DNA from: Candidatus Hydrogenedentota bacterium
GTDB lineage: Bacteria; Hydrogenedentota; Hydrogenedentia; Hydrogenedentiales; GCA-2746185
NCBI GenBank assembly: GCA_012965445.1
Contig: DTSJ01000149.1
Span: forward strand, 1-13,715
DNA: 13,715 nt
Direction: 5' to 3'
In this document: positions 8,219-13,715 of the stretch, one piece after another
How positions within the stretch are numbered: the first letter of the stretch is position 1
How the letters are laid out: every line of letters starts with the position of its first letter
Program-made: the position numbers and the translations under genes
Notes under the pieces: generated by a model
What the model was told of the DNA's origin: nothing
The model's input: the letters and a program-made list of their open reading frames with translations, nothing else
Databases searched by the model: none

Positions 8219-8515
8219 ATGAACCCAATCCTGAAAAAACAGTTCGCAACAGTTAAAAAACAACTCAAAGAACTCACAAAAGTACTGGACTCGAACCAGA
8301 TCGAAATTCAGAAGCAGCACGAAGAAAAATCGACGCTCAAGCAGAACAAACTGCGTGATCTCAAGCAAATGACCACCCTGAAGCGCATCGAAAAGGACTA
8401 CGACGCACTGGAAGATGAGAATATCCAATATCGGGAGGAGCGCACCGAAATTCGGGAAAGCCTCAATTTAATAGTCGAACTCTCAAAAGCGTTCCGCAGA
8501 ATGCAGAAACCATGA
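8219..8515 (+). CDS. Small coiled-coil protein, candidate division accessory factor
   Basis: A 98-aa, very charged protein (rich in Lys, Glu, Gln and Asp) with no Cys, no Trp and no signal peptide. Nearly the whole length, about residues 5-95, has heptad-like spacing of Leu/Ile/Val and should form a helical coiled coil. It lies 20 nt after pheT, and its TGA stop overlaps the ATG of the ZapA-like gene by 4 nt (ATGA), a strong sign of translational coupling. In size and composition it resembles ZapB-type coiled coils, which partner ZapA at the Z-ring in gammaproteobacteria, but coiled coils converge easily and I do not claim homology. No clear Shine-Dalgarno precedes the ATG at 8219. Confidence 0.78.
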   Translation: MNPILKKQFATVKKQLKELTKVLDSNQIEIQKQHEEKSTLKQNKLRDLKQMTTLKRIEKDYDALEDENIQYREERTEIRESLNLIVELSKAFRRMQKP

Positions 8516-8835
8516 TATCCGGACCTCGAATCGATGTGAAAATCGGAGGGCGCACCTTCACCGTACCGCGGCTTAGAGACCAAGACACAACCTACCACAT
8601 CGCCAAACTGCTCCAGGATAGACTCAAACAGATCGAGGCCAAGAGCCCTCGAATTGATACTCAGGCCTTCGCCATAGAAGCTGCCATGAGCTTCGCTCTA
8701 GACCACCTCGAAGCAGAGGAAACCCTTGAGTCCGAGACCAAGGAAATGATGCTAGCTCTCAGCGAACTCTCCAAAGAACTACAGTCCATCTGCCGCGATT
8801 TCGAGATTGAGGTCGAGAAGGAAGACGAGCAATAG
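8512..8835 (+). CDS. zapA: ZapA-like cell division protein
   Basis: A 107-aa cytoplasmic protein with the ZapA layout: an N-terminal beta hairpin (RIDVKIGGRTFTVPR, residues 6-20), a first helix at about 27-43 (YHIAKLLQDRLKQIE), a second hydrophobic helix at about 50-68 (TQAFAIEAAMSFALDHLE) and a long C-terminal coiled coil to residue 105. ZapA proteins form tetramers that cross-link FtsZ filaments and stabilise the Z-ring. Location beside pheST is a known arrangement for zapA in several phyla and supports the call. It is coupled to the 98-aa coiled-coil gene by an ATGA overlap. Assignment rests on pattern and context rather than strict identity, as the family is short and divergent. Confidence 0.75.
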   Translation: MISGPRIDVKIGGRTFTVPRLRDQDTTYHIAKLLQDRLKQIEAKSPRIDTQAFAIEAAMSFALDHLEAEETLESETKEMMLALSELSKELQSICRDFEIEVEKEDEQ

Positions 8836-8946
8836 CAACTGCGCACTGTCAGCGAACCCCGCGAGCCCATAAACGAGACCTATCGAGGTATCCACGAACA
8901 GCGATGTCCAGAACCCCTAATTTCAGGCCTCATACTTTAGTGTCCG

Positions 8947-8960
8947 ATAATATATATTAT
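8947..8960. repeat. 14-bp perfect AT palindrome
   Basis: ATAATATATATTAT is its own reverse complement and is an abrupt AT island within DNA of roughly balanced composition. It includes -10-like hexamers on both strands (GATAAT at 8946-8951 on plus), but no -35 box at good spacing was found. It could be a regulator site or part of a promoter for a small RNA. Confidence 0.4.
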
Positions 8961-9372
8961 GTTCATTTAGTATCTACTGAGTTCCGGAATGTCCTCTCTG
9001 TATCTTCCTTCGCCCTGATCGCCAACTCCTTTTCCGTTCATATCTACACCTAATACAGCCCCTTCGTATACCCTCGGATTGGCCTGTCTGTCACCGTGTT
9101 ACGTCCCTGATGTCCTTCGTTAAGCCCGCACTCTTTTCAGGATTTTCAGTGGTTTCGGTTCGAAACAAAAATTCGCCCTCCAAGGCAAAAGTGATTTTTG
9201 GCTGACCTCACCCTTCTCGAACACCCAGCAATCCCGAAAACAACGACCGACCCGAAGCTGCTCCGAAACATCCCCGATGACCCATCCCCGGATTTCAGTA
9301 TCTTCCGTCGATTTTTACACACAGCCAAAAAACAGCTACCGGAAAATTGGCGAAATTTGATCCCCCATCCCC

Positions 9373-9415
9373 AAAAACATCGATTCGGCTCCAGGATGCC
9401 CAGGAATCGATTTTC
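9373..9415. terminator. Bidirectional intrinsic terminator-like hairpin
   Basis: ATCGATTC (9379-9386) and GAATCGAT (9404-9411) form an 8-bp stem. An inner GGC/GCC pair (9387-9389 with 9398-9400) extends it around a 3-nt bulge. On the minus strand the hairpin is followed by G then five T (9377-9373), suitable for ending the VOC transcript. On the plus strand it runs into TTTTCTCCTT, suitable for ending a long zapA-side transcript. The position between convergent genes fits both uses. Confidence 0.5.
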
Positions 9416-9486
9416 TCCTTATCAGGGGTGGACTTGCCTTCTGAAAACCCTACATATAGCGTTATCAGGACATACTTTGCCCCTAT

Positions 9487-9507
9487 GTAGACCCAGATCC
9501 GGTCTAC
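9487..9507 (-). repeat. Inverted repeat across the VOC gene stop codon
   Basis: GTAGACC (9487-9493) and GGTCTAC (9501-9507) form a perfect 7-bp stem with a 7-nt loop. The stem includes the TAG stop of the VOC gene (9504-9506). No T run follows, so it is more likely an mRNA 3'-end structure than an intrinsic terminator. Confidence 0.4.
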
Positions 9508-9908
9508 TCGGGCAATTTCCACAACGCGGGCGTCGCAAACTCCAGACAATTCCCCGACGGATCTCGAAAATAGATCGAAAAACCCCCTCCCGGCCACTCG
9601 ACCTCCGACTCGATTTCCACATTCGCCGATTTCAGTCGATCCCGCCAACCGTCAATTTCGTCATCCGTCATCCGAAACGCGGCATGACCCGCACCCTGAG
9701 TCCCGTGGCCCGGAAAATCCGATCCCGGCGCTGCCTTGGTCGCATTCGGATCGAACAACAGGAACATCGCATCGCCACAACGAAAAAAACAATGTCGACC
9801 GGGAACCTTCGCATAAAACTCCAGCCCAATCACGTCGGTATAAAAAGCCTCAGCTGCCTCCAGCTCATCCACACACAGACACGTTTCGAGAACTCCACTC
9901 GGCCTCAT
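9504..9908 (-). CDS. VOC superfamily (glyoxalase/dioxygenase-fold) protein
   Basis: A 134-aa single-unit VOC protein with two beta-alpha-beta-beta-beta modules. The first runs from VLETCLCVDELEAAEAFYTDVIGLEFY (residues 6-32) and the second from GAGHAAFRM near 72-80 to FRDPSGNCLEF near 114-124. Likely metal ligands are E8, H75 and E123, the positions normally used by this fold, with Glu in place of the common first His. The family includes glyoxalase I, extradiol dioxygenases and fosfomycin or bleomycin resistance proteins; substrate cannot be told from this sequence. The ATG at 9908 follows GGAG by 6 nt. It stands alone on the minus strand, divergent from the DUF2723 gene and separated from it by 60 bp. 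Confidence 0.9.
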   Translation of the reverse strand: MRPSGVLETCLCVDELEAAEAFYTDVIGLEFYAKVPGRHCFFRCGDAMFLLFDPNATKAAPGSDFPGHGTQGAGHAAFRMTDDEIDGWRDRLKSANVEIESEVEWPGGGFSIYFRDPSGNCLEFATPALWKLPE

Positions 9909-9968
9909 AACATTCTCCAGTTACGAACGATGTATTCGTCAGTTCAATCATACTACAATACTCCATAG

Positions 9969-11957
9969 ATGATGTCCTCCGATGAATCCGCCGATACCAA
10001 GTCCTCAATAATCGCTGCAGCTCTCACAGCGTGCGTCGCTTTCTGCGTATACCTGTACACACTCGCGCCAACAGTCACAGGAGAAGACGGCGGTGAACTC
10101 GCTGCTGCTGCCTACACGCTCGGCATACCACACCCGACTGGATATCCAATCTGGACCATCCTCGCGCACATTTTCACACGCATCATTCCCTTCGGAGACA
10201 TCGCCTGGCGTGTGAACCTAATGTCCGCATTCTGGGCAAGCGCGACGGTGGGTCTGCTGGCGTATACCATGCAGCGTCTGTCCATCGGTCGCGCAGTGTC
10301 TTGCGCCGCAGCCCTGAGCTTCGCATTCTCTCGCGAATTCTGGGAGCAGAGCGTGATTGCAGAGGTCTACACCCTGAACGCATTCTTCATCATTGCGTGC
10401 CTGTATCTGCTGCTTCAATGGACAAGAACGCACTCCGCAAAGACACTGTACGCCCTTACAATCATCTACAGCCTGAGCCTTGCCAACCACAGTACAATGT
10501 ATCTTTTCGGACCGTTTATCCTCCTTTATATTTTCACAACATATCCGCCGATCAGAAAAGACTTCCACGTTCTCGGAGCGTGCCTCGGTCTCTTAATCAT
10601 CGGATTGCTGGTTCATCTCTATCTTCCGATTCGGTCGCGCGCGAACCCGGCGATGGACTGGGGCAACCCAGAGACCATGCAAGGTTTCTGGAGCGTATTC
10701 ACCAGGAGCCAGTATCAGGGGACATTGACCAGCGAACGTTCCATCGTCCTTTTCCTCTGGCAAGTACTGGAGTTTGCGCGGTACACAATCTGGGAATTTA
10801 CGCCGTGGGTCCTGCTTCTGGCAATACCCGGAATTCGACTACTCTACAGAAAAAAAAGACCTGTCTTTGCCATGGTCTCCGGCATCTTCACAATCGTATT
10901 CCTCGCGTCAATCATCATTCCGAACTATCCCATCGAACATCATTACATCTGGATGAACACGACCTTCTGGATTCCCTGTTACTTGATGTTGTCCATCGCT
11001 ATCGGCTTCGGACTCAACGCCCTTTTCGACCGCCTGCCGAACCGGACCTGGCTACGGGCCGATGCTATTTTGATTACCATCATCAGTCCGCTGTTCACGC
11101 ACTTCAACCACAACAATCAGTCGGATTATTTTTACGCCCGTGACTACGCGCAAAATCAGCTCGATACCATGGCCGAGAACGCAATCTTTTTCGGAAGCGG
11201 GGACTACACGGTGTTCCCTTTGACCTATCTCCTAGTCGTGGAAGAACAACGCCTGGACGTCACGCTCGCGAACCAATATGGCTACATCTCCCCGGAACTC
11301 TATGCAGACATGCCAGACGAATTGCGATCAACTTTCCCCGAAAATCCAACGGAGTCAGACGAACCGCGTATTATAGAATGGATACTTGCCAATACTGATC
11401 GCCCCGTCTACACCACTACGCCGCTCGTGCACTCAGATCGAAAGAAGCTTCAGCGCGGACTCCTCTACGAATATGCCAAAGAACCGACTATATCGCCCGC
11501 CACGGATATCTGGTCTACCTACACATGGCACGAATCGCTTGACCACACGAAAACGCACGACGACTGGACCGCAGAGTTGATCAACTACGAGTATCGAGTC
11601 AAACGGGCACAATTCGCATTTAAGGCAGACGACGCGGAGGAAGCCGTGCGCCTGCTGGAGGAAGCCGAGTCACTCGTCCATCACGACAAGCAGGCTCTCC
11701 ATAACATCGCGCTGACCTACGCCAAGGCTGGACGACTGGACGAGGCGATCCGGGTGTTCAAGGCCGCGCTCCACGATGATCCAGGTTACGTGCCCGCACT
11801 GTTCAATTTCGCGCACGCTTTGCTCAAACAGGCGCGCTACTCCGAAGCAAAGCAGTATGCGGACATCCTTCTCGATCAGTCCCCCGACTCCCCCCGCTTT
11901 AATCGCCTGAACGAAAAAATCCTGCAAGGCCTCGCGACCTTGCAGGACGAAAATTAG
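9969..11957 (+). CDS. DUF2723 family multi-pass membrane protein with C-terminal TPR domain
   Basis: A 662-aa protein. The N-terminal half matches the DUF2723 pattern: a first helix at about 14-35, then the conserved loop LAPTVTGEDGGELAAAAYTLGIPHPTGYP (given as TVTGEDGGEL, 35-44, and GIPHPTGYP, 52-60) and further helices to about residue 380. E39, D40 and E43 sit in the first external loop, where GT-C glycosyltransferases such as PMT keep their acidic catalytic residues, so sugar transfer from a lipid-linked donor is a reasonable inference, not proof. Residues ~380-540 form a soluble domain (FFGSGDYTVFPLTYLLVVEEQRLDV...). TPR units follow at about 543-650 (ALTYAKAGRLDEAIRVFKAALHDDPGYVPALF). 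ATG at 9969, with another ATG as the next codon; there is no Shine-Dalgarno. TACAAT (9954-9959) lies only 9 nt before the ATG, raising the chance of a leaderless message. Confidence 0.92.
   Translation: MMSSDESADTKSSIIAAALTACVAFCVYLYTLAPTVTGEDGGELAAAAYTLGIPHPTGYPIWTILAHIFTRIIPFGDIAWRVNLMSAFWASATVGLLAYTMQRLSIGRAVSCAAALSFAFSREFWEQSVIAEVYTLNAFFIIACLYLLLQWTRTHSAKTLYALTIIYSLSLANHSTMYLFGPFILLYIFTTYPPIRKDFHVLGACLGLLIIGLLVHLYLPIRSRANPAMDWGNPETMQGFWSVFTRSQYQGTLTSERSIVLFLWQVLEFARYTIWEFTPWVLLLAIPGIRLLYRKKRPVFAMVSGIFTIVFLASIIIPNYPIEHHYIWMNTTFWIPCYLMLSIAIGFGLNALFDRLPNRTWLRADAILITIISPLFTHFNHNNQSDYFYARDYAQNQLDTMAENAIFFGSGDYTVFPLTYLLVVEEQRLDVTLANQYGYISPELYADMPDELRSTFPENPTESDEPRIIEWILANTDRPVYTTTPLVHSDRKKLQRGLLYEYAKEPTISPATDIWSTYTWHESLDHTKTHDDWTAELINYEYRVKRAQFAFKADDAEEAVRLLEEAESLVHHDKQALHNIALTYAKAGRLDEAIRVFKAALHDDPGYVPALFNFAHALLKQARYSEAKQYADILLDQSPDSPRFNRLNEKILQGLATLQDEN
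11914..11946 (-). terminator. Intrinsic terminator of the secreted-paralogue operon, inside the DUF2723 coding end
   Basis: CCTGCAAGG (11921-11929) and CCTTGCAGG (11938-11946) form a perfect 9-bp stem with an 8-nt loop. Read on the minus strand it is followed by A and six T (11919-11914), the classical layout. It lies about 30 nt beyond the stop of the 149-aa secreted protein gene. The same bases encode the last residues (LQGLATLQDEN region) of the convergent DUF2723 protein. On the plus strand no T run follows. Confidence 0.72.
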
Positions 11958-11976
11958 ACTTAGCGAAAGGGAGCCT

Positions 11977-12426
11977 TTATTCTTCCTTGTTCACGATGCT
12001 GCCGGCACCGACGATATCTTCCGGAAACCATTCTTCTTCTTCGGTGGACACATCAGATGCCATCAAGATGTTCATGCCGTCTTTCCGGGAAGCTTTGCCC
12101 GTCACGTCGACAATCGTACCCATGTGAGCGGCCAACAGATCCTTCGATGCCGTACCACCATCACCGAGTACCAAATAGAGAACGCGCTTGCCGTCTTGCT
12201 CAACAACAAGACCGATCGGGTTCCCCTTTGTCGCGCAGGCAGCCGCGCAGGACGCATGTTCTTCGCCGGACTTACCGCCCAAGTAGCAATTCATATCAAC
12301 CGGCTCGCCAGACAATACGACATCTACCGGAGCCGCATCTTCCGCGAAAATCTTCGCGACCGGGGCAATCGCCATTGTGACCGTCACAACAAGACCAAAC
12401 GTAAATACTTTCTTCACCAAATTCAT
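11977..12426 (-). CDS. Secreted Cys/His-motif protein, paralogue A (acidic tail)
   Basis: A 149-aa protein with a Sec signal peptide (MNLVKKVFTFGLVVTVTMAI..., likely cleaved after KIFA near residue 28). The mature part opens with VVLSGEPVDMNCYL and carries C47, H57, C60 and C64 in the pattern C-Y-L-x2-KSG-x2-H-A-S-C-A-x2-C, then KGNPIGLVV and H101 in LLAAHMG. The end HMGTIVDVTGKASRKDGMNIL reads like strands of an OB-like barrel. It has an acidic extension, EEEEWFPEDIVG, absent from paralogue B. By eye it shares about 70% identity with paralogue B over the mature core. SD AAGGAAA precedes the ATG. It is the second gene of the pair, 37 nt after B. I recognise no named family; the Cys/His set suggests a periplasmic metal, heme or disulfide role, which is inference. 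Confidence 0.85.
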   Translation of the reverse strand: MNLVKKVFTFGLVVTVTMAIAPVAKIFAEDAAPVDVVLSGEPVDMNCYLGGKSGEEHASCAAACATKGNPIGLVVEQDGKRVLYLVLGDGGTASKDLLAAHMGTIVDVTGKASRKDGMNILMASDVSTEEEEWFPEDIVGAGSIVNKEE

Positions 12427-12463
12427 AAATCCATTTCCTTATTTCCTGACAGTTGCTATTCTG

Positions 12464-12856
12464 TTAGCTCTTTGCAGTTACTTTTGAAGCCGTGAGGATG
12501 TTCATCCCGTCTACTTTAGCTGCCGTTCCAGCGACTTCAACGACCGCACCCATGTGCGCAGCCATCAGATCTTTCGATGCTTTTCCGCCCCCACCCAATA
12601 CCAGATAGAGAACCGATTTATCGCCGTCCTTAACGACGAGTCCAATCGGATTTCCTTTATTCGCACAGGCCGTCGCGCAAGATGCATGACCCGCACCCGA
12701 CTTACCCGTCAGATAGCAGTTCATATCAACCGGCTCGCCCGTCAAGACAACATCTTTTGGCTCGGCATCTGCCGCAAAAATACTCGCGACCGGGGCAATC
12801 GCCAACGCGGCAACAACAATCAAACTAAATGCGACAATTCTTCGTACAGTTTTCAT
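12464..12856 (-). CDS. Secreted Cys/His-motif protein, paralogue B
   Basis: A 130-aa protein with a Sec signal peptide (MKTVRRIVAFSLIVVAALAI..., likely cleaved after SIFA near residue 28). It has the same core as its neighbour: GEPVDMNCYLTGKSG, then HASCATACANKGNPIGLVV, giving C47, H57, C60 and C64, plus H101. The C-terminal half (VVEVAGTAAKVDGMNILTASKV) looks like a small beta barrel. It ends without the acidic tail of paralogue A. The SD AAGGAG lies 8 nt before the ATG at 12856 and is the strongest on the minus strand here, so good expression is likely. Tandem duplication produced the pair: even the DNA is recognisably alike, for example around the VDMNCYL codons. Function is unknown; three cysteines mean at least one is not in an internal disulfide and may bind metal or a partner. 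Confidence 0.87.
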   Translation of the reverse strand: MKTVRRIVAFSLIVVAALAIAPVASIFAADAEPKDVVLTGEPVDMNCYLTGKSGAGHASCATACANKGNPIGLVVKDGDKSVLYLVLGGGGKASKDLMAAHMGAVVEVAGTAAKVDGMNILTASKVTAKS

Positions 12857-12930
12857 AGCTCTATCTCCTTAGAGTTTTACAACCCTCCAAAATTCGTCAA
12901 GTGTCAGTAAGCTAACACCCGAACCGCATA

Positions 12931-12959
12931 CTTTTATCCGGCCACCTATATCGTATCAA
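12931..12959 (-). promoter_or_regulatory. Candidate promoter of the secreted-paralogue operon
   Basis: On the minus strand TTGATA (12959-12954), a 17-nt spacer and TAAAAG (12936-12931) resemble a sigma70 promoter (5/6 and 4/6 matches). The start would be near 12924, giving a 5' leader of about 68 nt before paralogue B. An alternative TTGACG at 12900-12895 lies too close to the start codon to leave a leader containing the Shine-Dalgarno. Confidence 0.35.
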
Positions 12960-12980
12960 GGAAACGACCAACGGCACAAT

Positions 12981-13077
12981 CTATATATTTTAAGCCGCTA
13001 CAAGGATTAAGACGAATTTGTACCCTTTTTACCCACAATAAGGCTCGATTGATGCGATCTCTCTATGATATTTTAAG
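12981..13077 (+). repeat. Near-identical AT-rich direct repeat upstream of the oxidoreductase
   Basis: CTATATATTTTAAG (12981-12994) and CTATGATATTTTAAG (13063-13077) differ by one inserted base and lie 82 bp apart in the divergent spacer. Both contain -10-like sequence. They could be paired regulator sites, alternative promoters or chance in AT-rich DNA; no -35 box at proper spacing was found for either. Confidence 0.3.
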
Positions 13078-13093
13078 AGTGTCTAGCCAGAAC

Positions 13094-13100
13094 AGGAGGA
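13094..13100 (+). promoter_or_regulatory. Strong Shine-Dalgarno of the Tat oxidoreductase
   Basis: AGGAGGA lies 7 nt before the ATG at 13108, the best ribosome binding site in the window. It fixes the start of the truncated gene so that the twin-arginine signal is included. Confidence 0.7.
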
Positions 13101-13107
13101 TTTCCCA

Positions 13108-13715
13108 ATGTCACTCACACCCGATTCACCCCCGACCCGTCGCGAGTTCATCCGCACTTCGAGCGCTACCATCGGCACCGCCGCAGCGTTCACCATCGGT
13201 GCATCTGCGCATGCGAAATCAAACAAAAAGTTGAAAGTCGGTTTGGTCGGCTGTGGCGGACGCGGCGGCGGCGCCATCGTGCAAGCGATCTCCGCCGACC
13301 CGGATACCGAAGTCTATGCGCTCGGCGACGCTTTCGATGATCAAGTTGAATCTACCCTCAAAAAACTCAAATCATCGAAACTCAACGACCGTGTCAACGT
13401 CGACGAAGATCACAAATTTGTCGGTTTCGATGCTTATAAAGGAGTCGTAAAATCCTGCGACGTTGTTGTCCTCGCGACGCCCCCTAATTTCCGTCCCGAA
13501 CACCTCGCCTACTGCGTCGAGAAAGGTAAGCACACCTTTGTGGAAAAACCCATCGCGGTTGATCCCGTCGGTATTCGTTCAGTGATGGAAACCTGCAAGG
13601 TAGCGGCGAAGAAAAACATCAACGTCGTCTCGGGGCTCTGCTACCGATATCAGTTCGCAAAGCAAGACCTCGTCAAGCGCATTCACGACGGCGAGATTGG
13701 CGATATCGTCAACAT
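13108..13715 (+). CDS. Gfo/Idh/MocA family oxidoreductase with Tat signal (3' truncated by window edge)
   Basis: The frame is open from ATG 13108 to the window end (202 residues seen). The N-terminus TRREFIRTSSATIGTAAAF is a twin-arginine signal, so the protein is exported folded with its cofactor. The mature part begins KLKVGLVGCGGRGGGA, a Rossmann dinucleotide-binding strand and glycine loop (residues 42-56). It continues through VVVLATPP (119-126) and the family signature EKPIA (146-150), whose Lys is the usual catalytic or cofactor-contacting residue. Such Tat-exported members are abundant in Planctomycetes-like and related bacteria and act on sugars or sugar-derived substrates with NAD(P); some are glycosidase-like. 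The substrate domain lies beyond the window. Supported by a strong AGGAGGA site. Confidence 0.93.
   Translation, partial: MSLTPDSPPTRREFIRTSSATIGTAAAFTIGASAHAKSNKKLKVGLVGCGGRGGGAIVQAISADPDTEVYALGDAFDDQVESTLKKLKSSKLNDRVNVDEDHKFVGFDAYKGVVKSCDVVVLATPPNFRPEHLAYCVEKGKHTFVEKPIAVDPVGIRSVMETCKVAAKKNINVVSGLCYRYQFAKQDLVKRIHDGEIGDIVN

Larger units (their letters stand above)
8836..9503. other. Long gene-free stretch after zapA
   Basis: About 670 bp between two convergent genes without a believable coding frame. Visible contents are a 14-bp AT palindrome (8947-8960) and an 8-bp palindrome TTCCGGAA (8982-8989). About 8990-9060 is very pyrimidine-rich on the plus strand. A hairpin GTTTCG-gtt-CGAAAC lies at 9152-9166. 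CATCCCC occurs three times (9269, 9283 and 9366). A terminator-like hairpin is at 9373-9415. It may be a long 3' UTR, an unrecognised RNA gene or decayed sequence. I could not fold a known RNA family from it. Confidence 0.6.

Noticed and set aside
8836..9100. 6S RNA adjacent to zapA
   Set aside because: Context is suggestive, but I could not find the long closing stem, the central bubble or the conserved blocks, so it is not annotated as a gene.
9151..9166. GGTTCGAAAC resembling a tRNA T arm
   Set aside because: The flanking five bases do not form a T stem, and no acceptor, D or anticodon arm is present; it is better explained as a 6-bp hairpin.
9198..9968. A 256-codon plus-strand frame starting with TTG
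   Set aside because: It lies across the complete antisense of the VOC gene, whose motifs are clear, has no ribosome site, and its product is Pro/Arg-rich without domain features.
10301..11143. Plus-strand frame of 280 codons
   Set aside because: Overlaps the DUF2723 gene in another frame; the product is rich in Arg, Ser, His and Pro and has no membrane pattern.
11966..11978. AAAGG-gag-CCTTT as plus-strand terminator of the DUF2723 gene
   Set aside because: Only a 5-bp stem with a 3-nt loop, overlapping the stop of the convergent gene and followed by an interrupted T stretch; too weak to call.
12895..12900. TTGACG as -35 box for the secreted-paralogue operon
   Set aside because: The only matching -10 would start transcription inside the Shine-Dalgarno of paralogue B.

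Overview
The window looks like chromosomal DNA from an uncultured, probably Gram-negative bacterium of moderate GC. A lipoprotein-type signal peptide, two Sec-secreted proteins, a Tat-exported Gfo/Idh/MocA oxidoreductase, a DUF2723-TPR membrane protein and uneven Shine-Dalgarno use together suggest a PVC-like or Hydrogenedentota/Sumerlaeota-like lineage. That placement is inference only. I see no phage, transposon, CRISPR, rRNA or tRNA signature.

Left block (1-4011): the 3' tip of a plus-strand gene overlaps, stop on stop, a four-gene minus-strand operon. In transcription order the operon encodes a lipoprotein of the glutaminyl cyclase/M28 family, a soluble GAF-domain histidine kinase (TTG start), a two-helix small membrane protein, and a protein with TPRs, a zinc ribbon and several membrane helices. 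Gaps are 1, 6 and 38 nt. No response regulator is visible.

Central block (4012-8835): a plus-strand housekeeping cluster runs from a good sigma70-like promoter. It encodes a YggS/PLPBP-type PLP-homeostasis protein, PheS and PheT (the two subunits of phenylalanyl-tRNA synthetase), a 98-aa coiled-coil protein and a ZapA-like division protein. The last two genes overlap by 4 nt. Most genes in this cluster lack a clear Shine-Dalgarno, unlike the other genes in the window.

Gap (8836-9503): about 670 bp without a believable gene. It holds a 14-bp AT palindrome, a pyrimidine-rich stretch, small hairpins and a bidirectional terminator-like hairpin. It is the main place where an unrecognised RNA could sit, because zapA neighbours 6S RNA in some bacteria, but I could not fold a 6S RNA from it.

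Right block (9504-13715): a minus-strand VOC/glyoxalase-fold protein is divergent from a large DUF2723 membrane protein with C-terminal TPRs. Convergent to that are two tandem secreted paralogues carrying an invariant Cys/His motif. Their likely intrinsic terminator lies inside the last codons of the DUF2723 gene. A divergent 251-bp spacer then leads to a Tat-exported Gfo/Idh/MocA oxidoreductase that runs off the window.

No complete, clearly new multi-gene system is proven here. The best leads are the Cys/His secreted paralogues, the TPR-zinc ribbon-membrane protein with its kinase/QC operon, the pheT-zapA coiled-coil gene, and the gap after zapA.
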